Assembly: GCA_022315425.1 (NCBI GenBank)
Contig: JAIUPT010000017.1
Coordinates: 558,001-622,000, forward strand
Reading direction: 5' to 3'
Length of the DNA: 64,000 nucleotides
From: Pseudevernia furfuracea
Taxonomy: Eukaryota > Ascomycota > Lecanoromycetes > Lecanorales > Parmeliaceae
The translations under genes and the position numbers were made by a program. This document shows, piece after piece, positions 1 to 12,024 of this stretch (within the stretch, counting starts at the first letter, position 1; each line of letters begins with the position of its first letter). The notes under the pieces are model-generated. The model did no database searches. It was not told the origin of the DNA and worked only from the letters and a program-made list of their open reading frames with translations.

Positions 1-306
1 GATCATTTATCATTACAGCTATCTTCGAAACTTTACGTGCTCGCTTTATCGTTTTTCTCGTGACTATTCTCGTTTCTATCTTTCTCGACAACGTCGCTCG
101 CGTTAAATATTTATATTTATCGCACTTCGCTATCGTGCGCTCTTTAATAAAAACGAAATAAGAACTCGAAGATTCTAATAGAAGCGAAGAAGATATACAA
201 GATTAGAAAATAAGTTACGTTCGTTTTTTAAGAGTTGTTTTCTGAGATTAATTGTTAAAAGAATAATTTTCATATTATAAAAGCATTAATATGCTTATAC
301 TCTCAA
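1..306. other. AT-rich RIP-degraded DNA, nothing assigned
   Basis: Very AT-rich sequence with almost no CpA/TpG, the signature of RIP seen throughout the window. No credible reading frame or known repeat end was recognised. Confidence 0.6.
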
Positions 307-574
307 TGTTAGACTGACTTATATAATATAGATATATATAAGACAGACTAGAATTGTATAGCAATGTGAACTTAGTGAAGATATATATATTGCGTATAGT
401 ATATCTAATAGTAAGACTAATTCTTAAGAAAGAAAAATGAAAAACTTCGAGATATGACTCTCTTAAGCTTCTCACGTCAAGAATCCGCTTGACATGCGTA
501 TATCAAGCGATTCGATTACGCTCGATAATCTTCGAGCTTATATAATAGCTATTCTCTTAAGCTCGCTGCTAACA
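307..574. repeat. Solo LTR, 268 bp, RIPped
   Basis: Begins TGTTAGACTGAC and ends GCTGCTAACA, the TG...CA inverted termini of an LTR. It is flanked by CTCAA on the left and CTTAA on the right, a 5-bp target duplication that differs by one C-to-T change. The same 268-bp sequence occurs at 33,203-33,470 with its own 5-bp duplication. No internal retrotransposon region is attached, so it is a solo LTR. The short reading frame through it is not a gene. Confidence 0.8.
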
Positions 575-1019
575 CTTAATTTCTTAAAGTATAAGTCAAT
601 ATCTTTTTTCGCTTAGTCTCGTAGATTGTTAGAAAGTCTTTTAGTCGATCTAGTAGTAGTCGTTTATATTTGATATATGTTGCTATTTAATCGATAACGA
701 GAGTAAGATTATCGAGACGCTCGATAATGCTTGTTAGAGTCTAGACGTGATATCGGAGTGATATATGATGTGTTTTAGAATAAATAGAATATCAAGTATA
801 AAGATGTCTATGTATAGTAAAATGCTGAAGGTATCATGATGCGCCAAGATAACTAGCCGGGTAGGGCTGAGCTAGTAGGGCTGGTCTAAAACCATGACAA
901 CTAAAATAATAATATCGAAAGCACTTCTAACTAGAATAATAACTAGAATTAATGTTAAACTATTAATTAAAAATAATAATAAGATACGCGAGACGAAAGA
1001 AGATAATTAATTAACATAG
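575..1019. other. AT-rich DNA with a Helitron-end-like motif
   Basis: Unassigned AT-rich DNA. At about 861-884 there is a GC-richer patch containing GTAGGGCTGAGCTAGTAGGG, which matches the GTAGGGCTGAGCTAAAA motif found near the 5' end of the Helitrons in this window. It may be a fragment of a Helitron terminus. Confidence 0.4.
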
Positions 1020-1490
1020 ACGCAATTGCGTATTATTATTCTTATTATTATTCTTAGTAGTGATCTCAGCGATATTAATCTTAATAGTATTCTTAGTAGT
1101 ACTCTTAGTAGTAATCTCAACGATATTCTTAATAATATTCTTAATAGTATTTTTGATAGTAATCTTAATAATATTCTCAGTAGTGATCTTAATAATATTC
1201 TTAATAATATTCTTAGTAATATTCTTAGTAGTAATCTTAACGATATTTTTAATAATAATCTCAGCGATATTCTTAATAATATTCTTAATAGTATTTTTAA
1301 TAATAATCTTAGTAATATTCTTAATAGTGATCTCAGTAGTATTCTTAGTAATATTTTCAATAATATTCTAAGTATTATTCTTAGTAGTGATCTTAGTAAT
1401 ATTCTTAGTAGTAATCTTAGTAATGATAATAATAATAACAGTAACAATAATAATAATAATAACAATAATAGTGATCTTAGTACTTGATCT
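1020..1490. repeat. Degenerate trinucleotide microsatellite
   Basis: About 470 bp of imperfect 3-bp-periodic repeats (TTA, ATA, GTA, TTC and AAT variants) whose 12-mers such as TTCTTAATAATA recur in shuffled order. The 3-bp periodicity without stops creates long reading frames on both strands, Leu/Arg-rich on the minus strand and Asn/Ser/Leu-rich on the plus strand. These are artefacts of the repeat and not proteins. Confidence 0.85.
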
Positions 1491-1754
1491 TAATATTATT
1501 ATTTTAGTCATTATTCTAGTTAGTAGTATTCTCAAGTAGTGCTCTTAATAGAATTCTTATTTTATTCGTTACATCTTATAAAATATCTTAGATTTATATC
1601 TTCTTATAAGATATCTTATTTAAATATTATATTATATCTTTATAAAGATATAATATTTGATCTTTCTCGATCTTATATTATATTATAATATGAGATTAGT
1701 TAAGATAAGATATTTCGTAAGATATATTATATCTTTTCGATTAGTAATCGTATT
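1491..1754. other. AT-rich RIP-degraded DNA
   Basis: No gene or recognised repeat boundary. It contains several short inverted stretches rich in TATAAGATAT. Confidence 0.5.
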
Positions 1755-2341
1755 AATATATATAAAAGAATACTATAGAGCTATGAAGTTAAAAAATCTT
1801 ATATTTATATGTATAGCGAGCTTTAGTTAATATTAATCTCGTTAGATCTACGCTCTTTAATTAGACTCGCTTTATTAGCTCGCTAGATCTTTCGAGCGCT
1901 CTTATCAAAAATTTATATATATAAGTCTTATATTTTAAATAACTTTTTACTTTTTTATTACTTTTTTAAGATTTTTTTTTTAATTGTATAGACTTATTTG
2001 CGCTATTTAGAGAATTAAGAATTTTTAAAATCGATTTTATAATTATTAATAAATTAGAAGTTAAAGATTTTTAGCTTTAAGAGACTAAATATTTAATATA
2101 GTAATAAGATAATAAAACGATTAAATTTATAAATTTATAAATTATAAAATTCGAATTCGAGCTACGCTTAAAAAAAAAAAATTTATAAAAAAGAAAATCT
2201 AATAAAAAATCTATTTAAAATATTGATTAAATTTAATATTTTCTAATAGAATTTTGAATTTTTTTACGACTTAAGTCTTAAGTGTATTTAGATTAATTTT
2301 AATATCGTATTACGAGTTTAATTCGTGAGTCTATACTTATA
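1755..2341 (+). mobile_element. Short non-autonomous Helitron (copy A), RIPped
   Basis: The 5' side carries the family motif TATATATAAAAGAATA followed by a mutated version of GTAGAGCTGAGCTAAAA. The 3' side carries TTAATTCGTGAGTCTATACTT, the family 3' terminus, with the remains of the CACGAATT/AATTCGTG hairpin. The same two ends occur on the large Helitrons at 5.6 and 33.9 kb. It has no coding capacity and holds a RIPped tRNA-derived SINE at 2,090-2,180. Confidence 0.7.
2090..2180 (+). repeat. tRNA-derived SINE remnant, RIPped
   Basis: Contains a B-box-like AATTCGAATTC followed by a poly-A run and preceded by an A-box-like stretch. It is the RIPped counterpart of the better preserved copy on the minus strand at 35,126-35,230. 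Both sit in the same position inside the Helitron 3' region, so the SINE was probably carried by this Helitron subfamily. Confidence 0.6.
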
Positions 2342-3567
2342 TTCTTATATAAGATTAATATATATTACGCTTTTATTATATATAAGAAAAATTATATATA
2401 AAAAACATATATATTAGATATAAAGTAAATTAATTTAAGATTTTTATTAAATATACGTAATATTAAGAAGATACGTATAATATTAAGAAGCTTACGTAAT
2501 ATTAAAAAGCTTTACGCGTTATTGAAATAATTAAGAGAGAGTCTATCGATCTAATATTAAAATCTATCGCTTTTTCTTCGTTCGCGAGAATATAAGTATA
2601 TAAACGACAATTACGTTATAAGACGTAGAGTTTAATATCATATAATTAAAATTAAAATTAAATATTCTTATATAAGATTATATATATTTTTTTAAAAAGA
2701 ATTTTTAAAAAGAATTTCTAAAAAGAATTTCTAAAAAGAATTTCTAAAAAGAGCGAAAAAGAAATTTATATAAAATACTCTCTTATAGAGTTTTACTTAG
2801 TATTCTATAAGAATCGATCTTTATAACTTTTTTATTAATCTCTTAATCGAGTTAATAAAGATTAAATTTATAAGTTAGATTCTTATTAGAATCTAGACTA
2901 TTAAAAGAAAATAAACTCTTTTTATAAATAAATCTAATTCTTTAATAAAGAGATTTAATTATTTTAAGTAGTTCGTACGTATTATTATTATTTATTTAAT
3001 AAATAGACACGCGTAATATATAGAACGTTAATTTATTTCGAGAATAAATATTTTCGACTAAGTCTTAGATGTTTATAAAGCTCTCTGCGAAGTAAGTCTC
3101 GTATAATACTCGATATAACTTAATTAATCTCTCTATTCTTTGTCAGAGACTACACGTAGAAGTTAAATAGTATTTAAACGTAATTTAAATAGAATGCTAA
3201 CTATCAGAATTTTATATATAAGTATATATATATATTATAGAAGTAGAAGATCGTTACTTAACACGCTAATATAAAGCTAATCTTAATAGAACTAATTTTA
3301 ATTAATAATATTTAATTATAGTATTAGACTATAAACGTGAATTTATTATATTTTTTATTATATTTTTTATTTTTCTTTATTCTTCTTTATTAAATATAAA
3401 TATCTTAATTAATTCTTAATTTCGATCTTGTTTTTTTTAGAGCGAGATCTATTATAAATTAATATTAAAAAAATCGTTTATAATAAGATAAAAAACGCGT
3501 AGTCTTTTAATTAAACTCTTAAGATTAATTAAAATATCAAAAAAAACCTCGTTATATATAATAAGTA
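2342..3567. other. AT-rich RIP-degraded DNA with a 14-bp tandem repeat
   Basis: No readable gene. At about 2,690-2,755 there are five tandem units of roughly AAAAAGAATTTCTA. The rest probably descends from transposons too mutated to name by eye. Confidence 0.5.
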
Positions 3568-4195
3568 CAAGTATAGACTTACGAATTAAATTCGTGAAAC
3601 GTGTTTTTAGAATTTTGAAAGTTGTTTCGAGATCGCGTATTCTCGACTATCTTAAGAAGATTTGCTTCGAGAACTCTTCAAGATGAAAAAACTTTTAACT
3701 TAGAATTTGTTAATAACTATAAAATCGATTTTAAAAAATTTTAATTCCCTAAATAGCGTAAATAAGTCTTTACAATTAAAAAGAAAATCTCAAAAAAGTA
3801 ATAGAAAAGTAAAAAGTTATTTAAAATATAAGACTTATACACACAAATTTTTAATAAGAGCGCTCGAAAGATCTAGCGAGCTAATAAAGCGTGTTAGAAT
3901 TAGTATAGAGTCAAGTCATGTAGGTGTATAGAATAAGACAACTAGATATAGAATAACTATATACTAAAAGAGAGGGCCATATATGTATGACTGAGTGAAC
4001 CTGCCAAGGCACGCTAAGTCTAAAAGGGATAGTGTGTCAACAAAGAAATGCTAACACAGACAGATATCATCAAGGGATGCGGGATACGCTCGTAACAAAG
4101 CGAGTCTAATTAAAAAGCGTAGAGCAATCGATTTTTTGATTAACTACACATATAAATATAAGATTTTTTAACTTAGTTCTATACTATTCTTTTAT
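3568..4195 (-). mobile_element. Short Helitron (copy B) carrying a 201-bp insert
   Basis: This is a reverse-oriented copy. The 3' end lies near 3,568 (AAGTATAGACTTACGAATT is the reverse complement of the family 3' end, hairpin at about 3,581-3,596). The 5' end lies near 4,190 (TATACTATTCTTTTATATA). A 201-bp element interrupts it at 3,892-4,092. The short reading frame at 3,707-3,931 has no support as a gene. Confidence 0.7.
3892..4092 (-). mobile_element. 201-bp insertion element with 10-bp target duplication
   Basis: Bracketed by TAATAAAGCG (3,882-3,891) and TAACAAAGCG (4,093-4,102). A copy sits at the identical Helitron position in the other orientation at 33,983-34,189, and a truncated copy lies at about 38,221-38,415. 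No terminal inverted repeats are visible. One side carries short tandem units related to GGTGTGTCACAAAG. It is non-coding. Confidence 0.65.
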
Positions 4196-5300
4196 ATATA
4201 TTAATTCAATATAAATATTAATTCTTTATTTCGATATTAATCTTTATTCGCAATATCTTAAAATCTTTTTTAATATATATTCGAAGATAATATTTCTATA
4301 TAAATCGTTACGCTTTCGAGATTATCTCGCGCTTAAGCTCTTATTTTTAGACGTTTTACTTTTAACGTTTATAATAATAACGCGTGCGACGTATTTATAG
4401 ATTAACTTCGAACAAGAATAAATCTTTTATTTTTTAGAAAACGCTTTAAAGAAAGTTAAGAAAAGTCGTATTAAAAATAAATAAAAGATAGTTAAGAGAT
4501 TATATAATATTTTATATTATAAGCGAGTTAATTAAAAAAACGATATAAGTATAAAATTATAAGACGTCTTAGACGATAATTATTATTTCGTATAACGAGA
4601 GATACGTATAGCTTTTAAAAAGCGATACGCTTTTAATTCGAATAAAAGATTTAAATCTAAAGTATTTAATAAAGATTAAGTACGTCTTAAAGTCTTAAAT
4701 TATATAACTTATTTCGTATTATTAATAATAATTTAATAAGAAAATTTTAAGACTATTATTAAACAACTTCGATTCGTGATTAGTAAGCGCTATAAAGAGT
4801 TTTTTAAAGACGATTATAACTATAATATAAAAAGTTCGAGAAAGAATAAGAATTTGAAGAAGTATTCGAAAGAGAATTTAAGAAAGAATTCGAGAAAGAA
4901 TTGTAAGTCTCAGAGAAGAATTTAAAGTAAGATTTGAGAAAGAATTTAAGAAAGAATTTAATAAAATTCGAGTTTATAATAATAGTCTCTTCGATAGAAG
5001 CTCTCGAGAAGTTCTTAAAGAGCTTTTAAAGAAAAAAAGAGTTCAGAGAGTCTTTTCTTAGAACTTAATTAAATTTAATATTATAACTATATAGTGTTCT
5101 TTTTATATTTTTCTTATAACATATTAACTTTTCACTATTAAGTAGCTCGCGCCCTCAGTATATATTATAATAACGAATTTTTAAAGTCGAAGAATTATAA
5201 AATACTTCTATACGAGCTTATAAAATTAATTAAAGAAATATATAACTTATCGAGTAGAGTAACTTAATAATTAAAATCTTATTAATTAAGACTTTCGTCG
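4196..5300. other. AT-rich RIP-degraded DNA
   Basis: Strongly RIPped, with purine-rich GAAAGAATT-type repeats around 4,830-4,980. No surviving domain could be read on either strand. Confidence 0.5.
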
Positions 5301-5607
5301 GTGAGTTATAAGGCTGGTGAAAAAAATATATTCAGCGATTTTCGCGAGCCCTCGATGCAATTTATTTTGATGACAATCGAGCTCGATATAGTTTACCGTA
5401 GTTGACGTAGTTGACGCGAAATTTGACGTACGTTAGAAAAGTAGTAACCTTCCGCCTTGTGTGAATGCGGAGTAAAGTCCATGCGAAAGGGTCTCACAGT
5501 TGAGCAGCTAGTAGAGTAATAATGAGAACTGAATTGCCGTAGAAACCGAGCCGGGTTCCACGGAATTAACTGCATTTCGAGATTTAGCACGTCGCCCCAA
5601 TTTCCTG
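5301..5607. other. Less mutated intergenic DNA left of the Helitron
   Basis: Base composition rises towards normal and CpA/TpG reappear. The only reading frame (minus strand, about 65 codons) has no recognisable content. It looks like original host sequence into which the Helitron inserted. Confidence 0.4.
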
Positions 5608-8600
5608 TCTTATCGATATATAGTATAAGAATAAGGTAGGGCTGAGCTAAAATATCTTAAATTTGTATGTGCAGCCAATGATAAATTCTATCTGATTTCC
5701 TTCTTCGGTTAGCGCCCGTATAGCGTCTTTTAGGTCTTCCGAGCGCCCTTATCAAAAAAATGAGTGTCATCTTTTTGCAACTTCAGACACTCTATTCCCT
5801 TCACGTATGATATCTTTAAATTTTTGTCAATTATACAACTCAACTTGCGCATTTCAACGCTGCAAGAATTATCAAATTCGGTCTACTATCGATAGAGTAA
5901 AGTAGGATTTCAATATTACTGCTCAGTCGCTTACTTAGAGTCTTGACGAGTCTTGACATCAATTTATTGTTGATTCGTTCATTTCTTCTTTTCACCATTA
6001 TTTTTTCATCACTTCATTATGAACTTATTCGTCGTCGATACTCTGTCTTCATATTTCACCAAGTCGTTGAGATACAATGCTCCGCTTTCTACTCTATTTT
6101 AACGCTTTCACTAACGCGTTTAGACGGCCCCTGAGCGAATCTAGCATCGTCGACAATCGAGACAAAAGACCAGCTATCACACCCCATAACAAGCGTGAAA
6201 GACCTTCCAAAAGGCCTCGAACGAACTCGCAGCCCTCGAGTTCACCTATGCCCTCTTCCCAAGCCAGCATTTCAGCCTCAGACGCGTCCTCGCCGCCCCC
6301 TTCCCAAACCTCCCAAGACGCGTCACATCCTCCTGCAGAGAATCAAGAAGCCAATAAAGAAGCACTTGATGCAGACCCTACAAAAGAATCGCTAAAAGAC
6401 ATACCGAATAACTTCTTTGAAGATATAGAGCTTTTAGACGACCTATCACCTTTCAGCCCTTACTTGAATCCCTCGCAGCCTTCAGCACGGCTTCGACGCT
6501 ACATTACACGATATCCTTACACAGAAGAATCGAAGCGTCACTATTTGAGTCTCATGAATGTCATTTACAATCGTTACGACGTCGCGTTCTTTAAGAATAA
6601 GACTGAGAGATGATGCTGTGACAAGGGAAACACCGAGGTCGCTGGGTCTGAAATAGTTATTGAGGAAGACCAGTCTAAGGAGAACGATCCGGTCTTTGAA
6701 ACGCGTGTAAACGACTCAGCGAACCCAGTGAACCAGGACGAGAATGCTATAAATAAGATTCTGCACTCTTTGAAATCAGGAACGATTACCCTCATCGACG
6801 ACTGCAAGGAATTTCGCCGTCACAGCGTTCAATACAATAATGCCGCCTTCATGACCTCACAGCAGATCACTATAAATCATGCTGTTGCATCATATACGTG
6901 CAAAGTCCAGAAAGCAATTATCACCCACATGCTCGCTCTGACGCCGCCTGAGGGTGAAAAGTCGACATTTGATCAAATCTACATTATGAATAACACTCAG
7001 AAACAGACTACATATCGATATGACCTTCTTTCGATGCTTCTTTCAGTGCTAATAGACACGCCTAGACACGACTTCAACGAGAATATCAGTCAACCTCTTC
7101 ATCGCAAAATCGCTAGGCACCTAAGAGACATCAATTCATATATTCAATTTCTCAAGTCTACGAGTGACAGACTAATAAACGAGATCAACATTCAGAGCTA
7201 CAAGCTGCTTCACGAAAACTCGAATCATCATAATGCACGAATCTACAATCGCTCTACTTCGAATGAGGTTGCTATTGCATAAGAAGATGATACGAATAAC
7301 TCTCTGAGTGTATCTGTGACTAAAGACGTGTTGATAGAGACTCAGAGTGATGAGAGATATAGTGTTCCATACTGACATCCAGCCTATATGCCATTACGCT
7401 ATCCTCTTATCTTCTCATTCGACGAATCGTTCTGACACTATAACATCTCGAATACCAGTTATGCAATGAGAGGAAGCCTTTATGTCCGACGAACCAGATC
7501 TAACGAACAGCTCAGGTCTGACGAATAGCCTCTACGAGTAACGAGTCGAACCGACAGAGATGACTTTACACGCGTCATCATCGCCTTATTCTACAAGTAT
7601 AAGATGTCTTTCTTTCGTCTTACACGATCACTAACTATATGTGTATAGATATCTTATACAAATTCGACGAAACAGGTTCAATCGATTCCTTCACTGCGAA
7701 CGACTGCTGTAGCATTTCGTCTGCGATGTATACGTGGCTATAAAAAGCAACCGACTTCAATAGGTCAAGACCAATCAAAAAACGATACGCTCTGAGTCAT
7801 ATCAAGTGATCCGCGAGACTCAAGAGGCTGAGGTCATCACTGACAACGAGACTGACAAGTAACGAATCGTTCTTTCTTTCAATTACTATAAAGGCCCACG
7901 ATTCATGAAACAGCTATATCAGAACGCCATTGCCCTGTCTACGAAGTTCGACCGATCAGACTTCTTTATCACGTTCACCTGTAACCCCAATTGAAAGAAG
8001 ATCAAGGAGAATCTTCTGTTAGGCGAACGACCCACTAACCGCCCGAATCTGATCGCTAGAGTGTTCAATCAGAAGCTGAGGGCCCTGCAGCACGATATCA
8101 GAAAGAAGAAGATTCTTGATGAGTTCTGCTGTTCTTTTGTAGTCGTTATAGACCTCCTTTCACCCCTCGTTCCCTCAGTTCAGTAGACAGTTAACGATAT
8201 GTTAGTCAGACTGTCAGTGCAGGTTCTAAATCGTCTCTGAGGGTCTTTCTGACACGATTCAGGGCCCTTATACGCAGTAAACCCTATTAGTTAGCTCTGC
8301 GGTACCGCCAAAAAATTTCTTTTACCCCAAGACCTCGACCTACGAACGATTGAATTTTTGTATAGTTCTAATCCTAACTAATATTTGTCCTATCAGGTCG
8401 AATTTCAGTATATGTTTATATCATAGAGTTTCAAAAAAGAGACCTTCCGCATGCTCATATCCTCATTATATTGCACCCTGAGAATCGAATTCTTAGCGCA
8501 GCTGAGGTAGACGCGACTGTCAATGCTGAGATATCGAATACACGTCTATATTCGAATCTCTTTGCTACCGTGACCAGGTGTATACTCCACGGCAATTGCA

Positions 8601-11600
8601 GTCATTATGTCACCACTAAAATAGGTGCGGTCCCGCCCTGCTGAGATTCGAATAAGGACGAATGCAGCAAGCGGTTTCCGAAGGCCTTCTGTGATCAGAC
8701 TGTCTTTCAGCCGAACTTCGGATATTTCACGTATCGTCGACGTAGACCTGCTGCGGTCTCAGAGGATGAATTCAAGTAGAATTGCTGAGTGGTGCTTTAT
8801 AGTCTCTATCTATCGATCAAATATGACGCTTACATTAACGTTGAGATCTGTGTTAACGTCAAGGCGTGTAAATATATCTTTAAGTATGTTCACAAGAGCA
8901 GCGATCGGGTTAGTCTTCGAATAATACGCGAGAACGACAACAGAGGTTAGGACGCTATAGGTCTAGACTCAGTGAACGAGATTTAAGAGTATCGAGACGC
9001 ACGATAAGTAGACTCTGCGAAGGTTTACTAAAGAATATTTGATTTTAAACTATACGATCAAGGTCTCAAGATAGAACGATTGAATCTTCACCTTTTTAAT
9101 GATTAAAACATTTAATTCGACGACGACGCTGATCTCGCGGAGATAGTTGAGGAAAGCAGCGAGCGTCAAATCAAATTGTTGACCTTCTTTGAATTCAATC
9201 AAAAGCGTTAACGACAACGGGACGTACAAGACCTCTTCTATATCGATCTATCGGATCGATACGTCTGAATAAAGGGCTGAAATCCACGTCAGAGGTCTAC
9301 GGGTATCATTGCTCGCATGTATTACATTAATTCGAACGCAGGCGAACTCTTCTACCTTCGCTATCTTCTGTTAAACGTATCGAATTCTATATTCTTTGAG
9401 AACCTACGAACGATGAACGACAATATCATTTTCAGCTTTCATGATGTCTGCACGATAAGAGGCCTATTACATAACGACGCGGAATGAGATCAGACCTTGA
9501 AGAAAGCAGATGTCTGATAGGGTGAAGAATGTTTACGAAGTCTCTTCGTGATGATTTTACTTAATTGTGAACTCAGTGATTCTTTGAATCTATGAAATAA
9601 GCATAAAGAGAGATATGTTGATCAATTTCTTTGCTGTTCGAAAGCATCTCAAGTCTCAAGCGCGAGAAAATAATCGCGCTATTGAGGTAATAAAACATCA
9701 CGAACTTCTTGAGTGTGATGTTTTCGTATTTTTGATAATTGTTCTCTCAAAAATCTTTGCGCTAGGCGTTTTTTTGGTTTTCGGCTCGCAAAATACATAT
9801 CTCTCCTCTTTCATCTTATCACATTTCAAGTCAACTGACATATATTCTTCTTCTTTCAGTCTATCTGACGACTATCTTCACATTCTTCAGAGCGACTATC
9901 AAGGCCTCGTTATATCGGACGATGCGAACGACAGAAAAGACGTCGTTCACGACTTCTGTCTTCATTTGATTCAAATTCGTCTGGAGGAAAACAATATCAG
10001 CTTTATAAGGGATGTTAGTCTAATCGATTTCGACCTATTAGTAGTACAGTAAGACTACGAGAAGCATCATAACAACGATCGCAATAGACTTCTTCGCGAG
10101 AAACAGAGCTATCAAATCGATACTTGAAATGAGATGTGAACGACTCTTAATGTCGATCAAATCGCTGCTGCGAAGGCAATTTGAAACGTCGTTTCTAATA
10201 GAAATGATCAACTCTTCTTTCTGAATAACTATAATGACATCGACAAGATTATGCTTCAAAACATCGTGTTGCGTAGAGTTCGAGACGAGTTCAAGATGAC
10301 TATTGCTATGATCTCTTCTGACATCGTCGTTATTCTTCTTTAGGGTGAACGCATCGCTTATTCTCGCTTTAAGATATCTCTGAATGTTACTGCTCAGTCT
10401 TCTTGCGCGATGTCAAAGACGTTCGACCTCGCTAAGTTATTTCTGATTATCGAGTTGATCTTTTGAGACGAAATTTCTATGCAAAATCGCTTCGATGTTG
10501 AGGTCGTTGATCGTATACTTTAAGACGTTCGAAGTAACACTGCTCCCTTTGATGAAATAGTCATATACTTCTGCGATGACTTTCGTCAAATTCTTTTAGT
10601 CGTTAAGGGCGCTGAGTCAGACCGTCTCGCTCGGTCTACGCTGAGGGCGTTTTATCTCTGAAGTCGCATTAGAATTCTCAGACTAACAGAAAATATGAGA
10701 CTTCGGAATCCCAATTTGACTAATCAAGGCCGCACTGACATGAAGGCTTTTGCTCAGAGTCTTCTGAATGTAGACAACGATACCTCACCAAGCATCGAAG
10801 GACGAGAGACAGTCGATTGAGCTGTTGACTGACTATCGAATGACTTTATTACTGCACTAATTGATGCTATCTACGATGACCTTGATTCTTATCGAATAGC
10901 TGAATTCTACACGTTCAGGGCCATCCTTTGCACCCTCAATAAGAACGTCGCTCGATTCAACAGTCAAGTTCTTATCAAGTTTTCTGGGATCAAGATCGTC
11001 TGTAATAGTCGGGATGAAGTTGTTAATGAGGAAGATAGCTTTCTTCTGTCTATCGAAACGATGAATATCTTCGAATCAGTCTCGCTTCCACCGCATCACC
11101 TGGAGTTGAAAGTGAACTGTGTGATTATGCTGCTGAGGAATCTGAAGCCTGCCCTGAGTCTATGCAATGGGACACGTCTACAAGTCAAGAGTATTGAATC
11201 TAAGACACTCGATTGCCGCATTCTAGGGGGCGAGCATGACGGTAAACGATACTATATATCTCGCATCCCTCTCGCTTCACTCGATTCGAACAGTCTATAT
11301 GCTTCATTTCGACGTGTTTAGTTCTCTATCCGTCTGGCCTTCAGCATAATCATTAACAAGTCGCAAGGCCAATTCTTATAGCACGTCGGCTTATGTCTAC
11401 ATCTCGAGATCTTCGCCTATGATCAGCTATATGTGGCCCTCAGTCGAGTCATCAGCAAGGTCGGGCTGTTCATTGTGACCCCAGGCGATCTATCAAGGAA
11501 GCAATCAAGTGCATCGGCGAGGTGTATAAGGAACAAAGTGATTAGATAGGTTCTTCTTTCGACAGCAACTGGGTAGCAGGTAGCAGTAGAAGAAGTCGAA

Positions 11601-11843
11601 TGCCGCATAGTTGCAAATCAGAGTCCAGTTGGACTTAGGGTTAGGGCTTTCACTTGGTTTTGCAGCGGTAGACATAGTCAAATATTGCATAGTTGGCAAA
11701 TAGTCGAATGCCGCATAGTTGGCAAATCAGAGTCCGATTTGGATTTGACTTAGGGTTAGGGCATGCGTCGCAAGCAACCTAATTTTTGCCTTAGAATCAT
11801 GAATTTAATTCATGGCCCTATTCTTATCGATATATAGTATAAG
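5608..11843 (+). mobile_element. Full-length Helitron (copy C), mildly RIPped
   Basis: A 6.2-kb element whose 5' region has GGTAGGGCTGAGCTAAAATA. The 3' region has a perfect 17-bp palindrome CATGAATTTAATTCATG at 11,798-11,814, about 10 bp before the end CCCTATTCTTAT. A hairpin just inside the 3' terminus is characteristic of Helitrons. It encodes a Rep/Pif1-type protein in decayed form. A perfect 22-bp direct repeat lies at both edges (5,608-5,629 and 11,822-11,843). The 3' edge is only about 180 bp upstream of the hydrolase start codon, so it borders that gene's promoter. Confidence 0.85.
6077..11490 (+). pseudogene. Helitron Rep/Pif1 helicase, decayed
   Basis: The reading frame opens at the ATG at 6,077 with a Ser/Pro-rich N-terminus. 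It continues past one in-frame TGA (6,611-6,613) to 7,282, then breaks repeatedly. The Helitron-like N-terminal domain is visible near 7,950-8,110 (FFITFTCNPN, then ERPTNRPNLIARVF). Pif1/RecD-type helicase motifs follow: DEISMQNRFDVEVVD near 10,470, DDFRQIL near 10,580, LRLTENMRLRNPNLTNQG near 10,670, LPPHHLELKVNCVIMLLRNL from 11,085, and INKSQGQ...YVALSRV near 11,350-11,450. Several stops fall where the family has Trp, as expected for TGG-to-TGA RIP damage. In life the protein would nick, unwind and copy the element by rolling circle. This copy cannot make a full protein. Confidence 0.85.
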
Positions 11844-12024
11844 TATCCTTCTGGTCGGCGTAAAAAATAAAGCGCCACTCATCTTCAAGAATATCTATCT
11901 ATCTACTACCCTACAATTATTATTAGCAGCCCAGGTCAATTAAAAACCAGACGTGGTCCGAATTTAAGTAAGCTGAGAAGTTGCTAGGGAAAAAAGTGTC
12001 TCGAACAGTATTCCCACCCACGCC

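Noticed and set aside
1007..1487. Three long reading frames (103-153 codons) on both strands
   Set aside because: All arise from 3-bp-periodic microsatellite DNA lacking stops; the products are simple Leu/Arg or Asn/Ser repeats.
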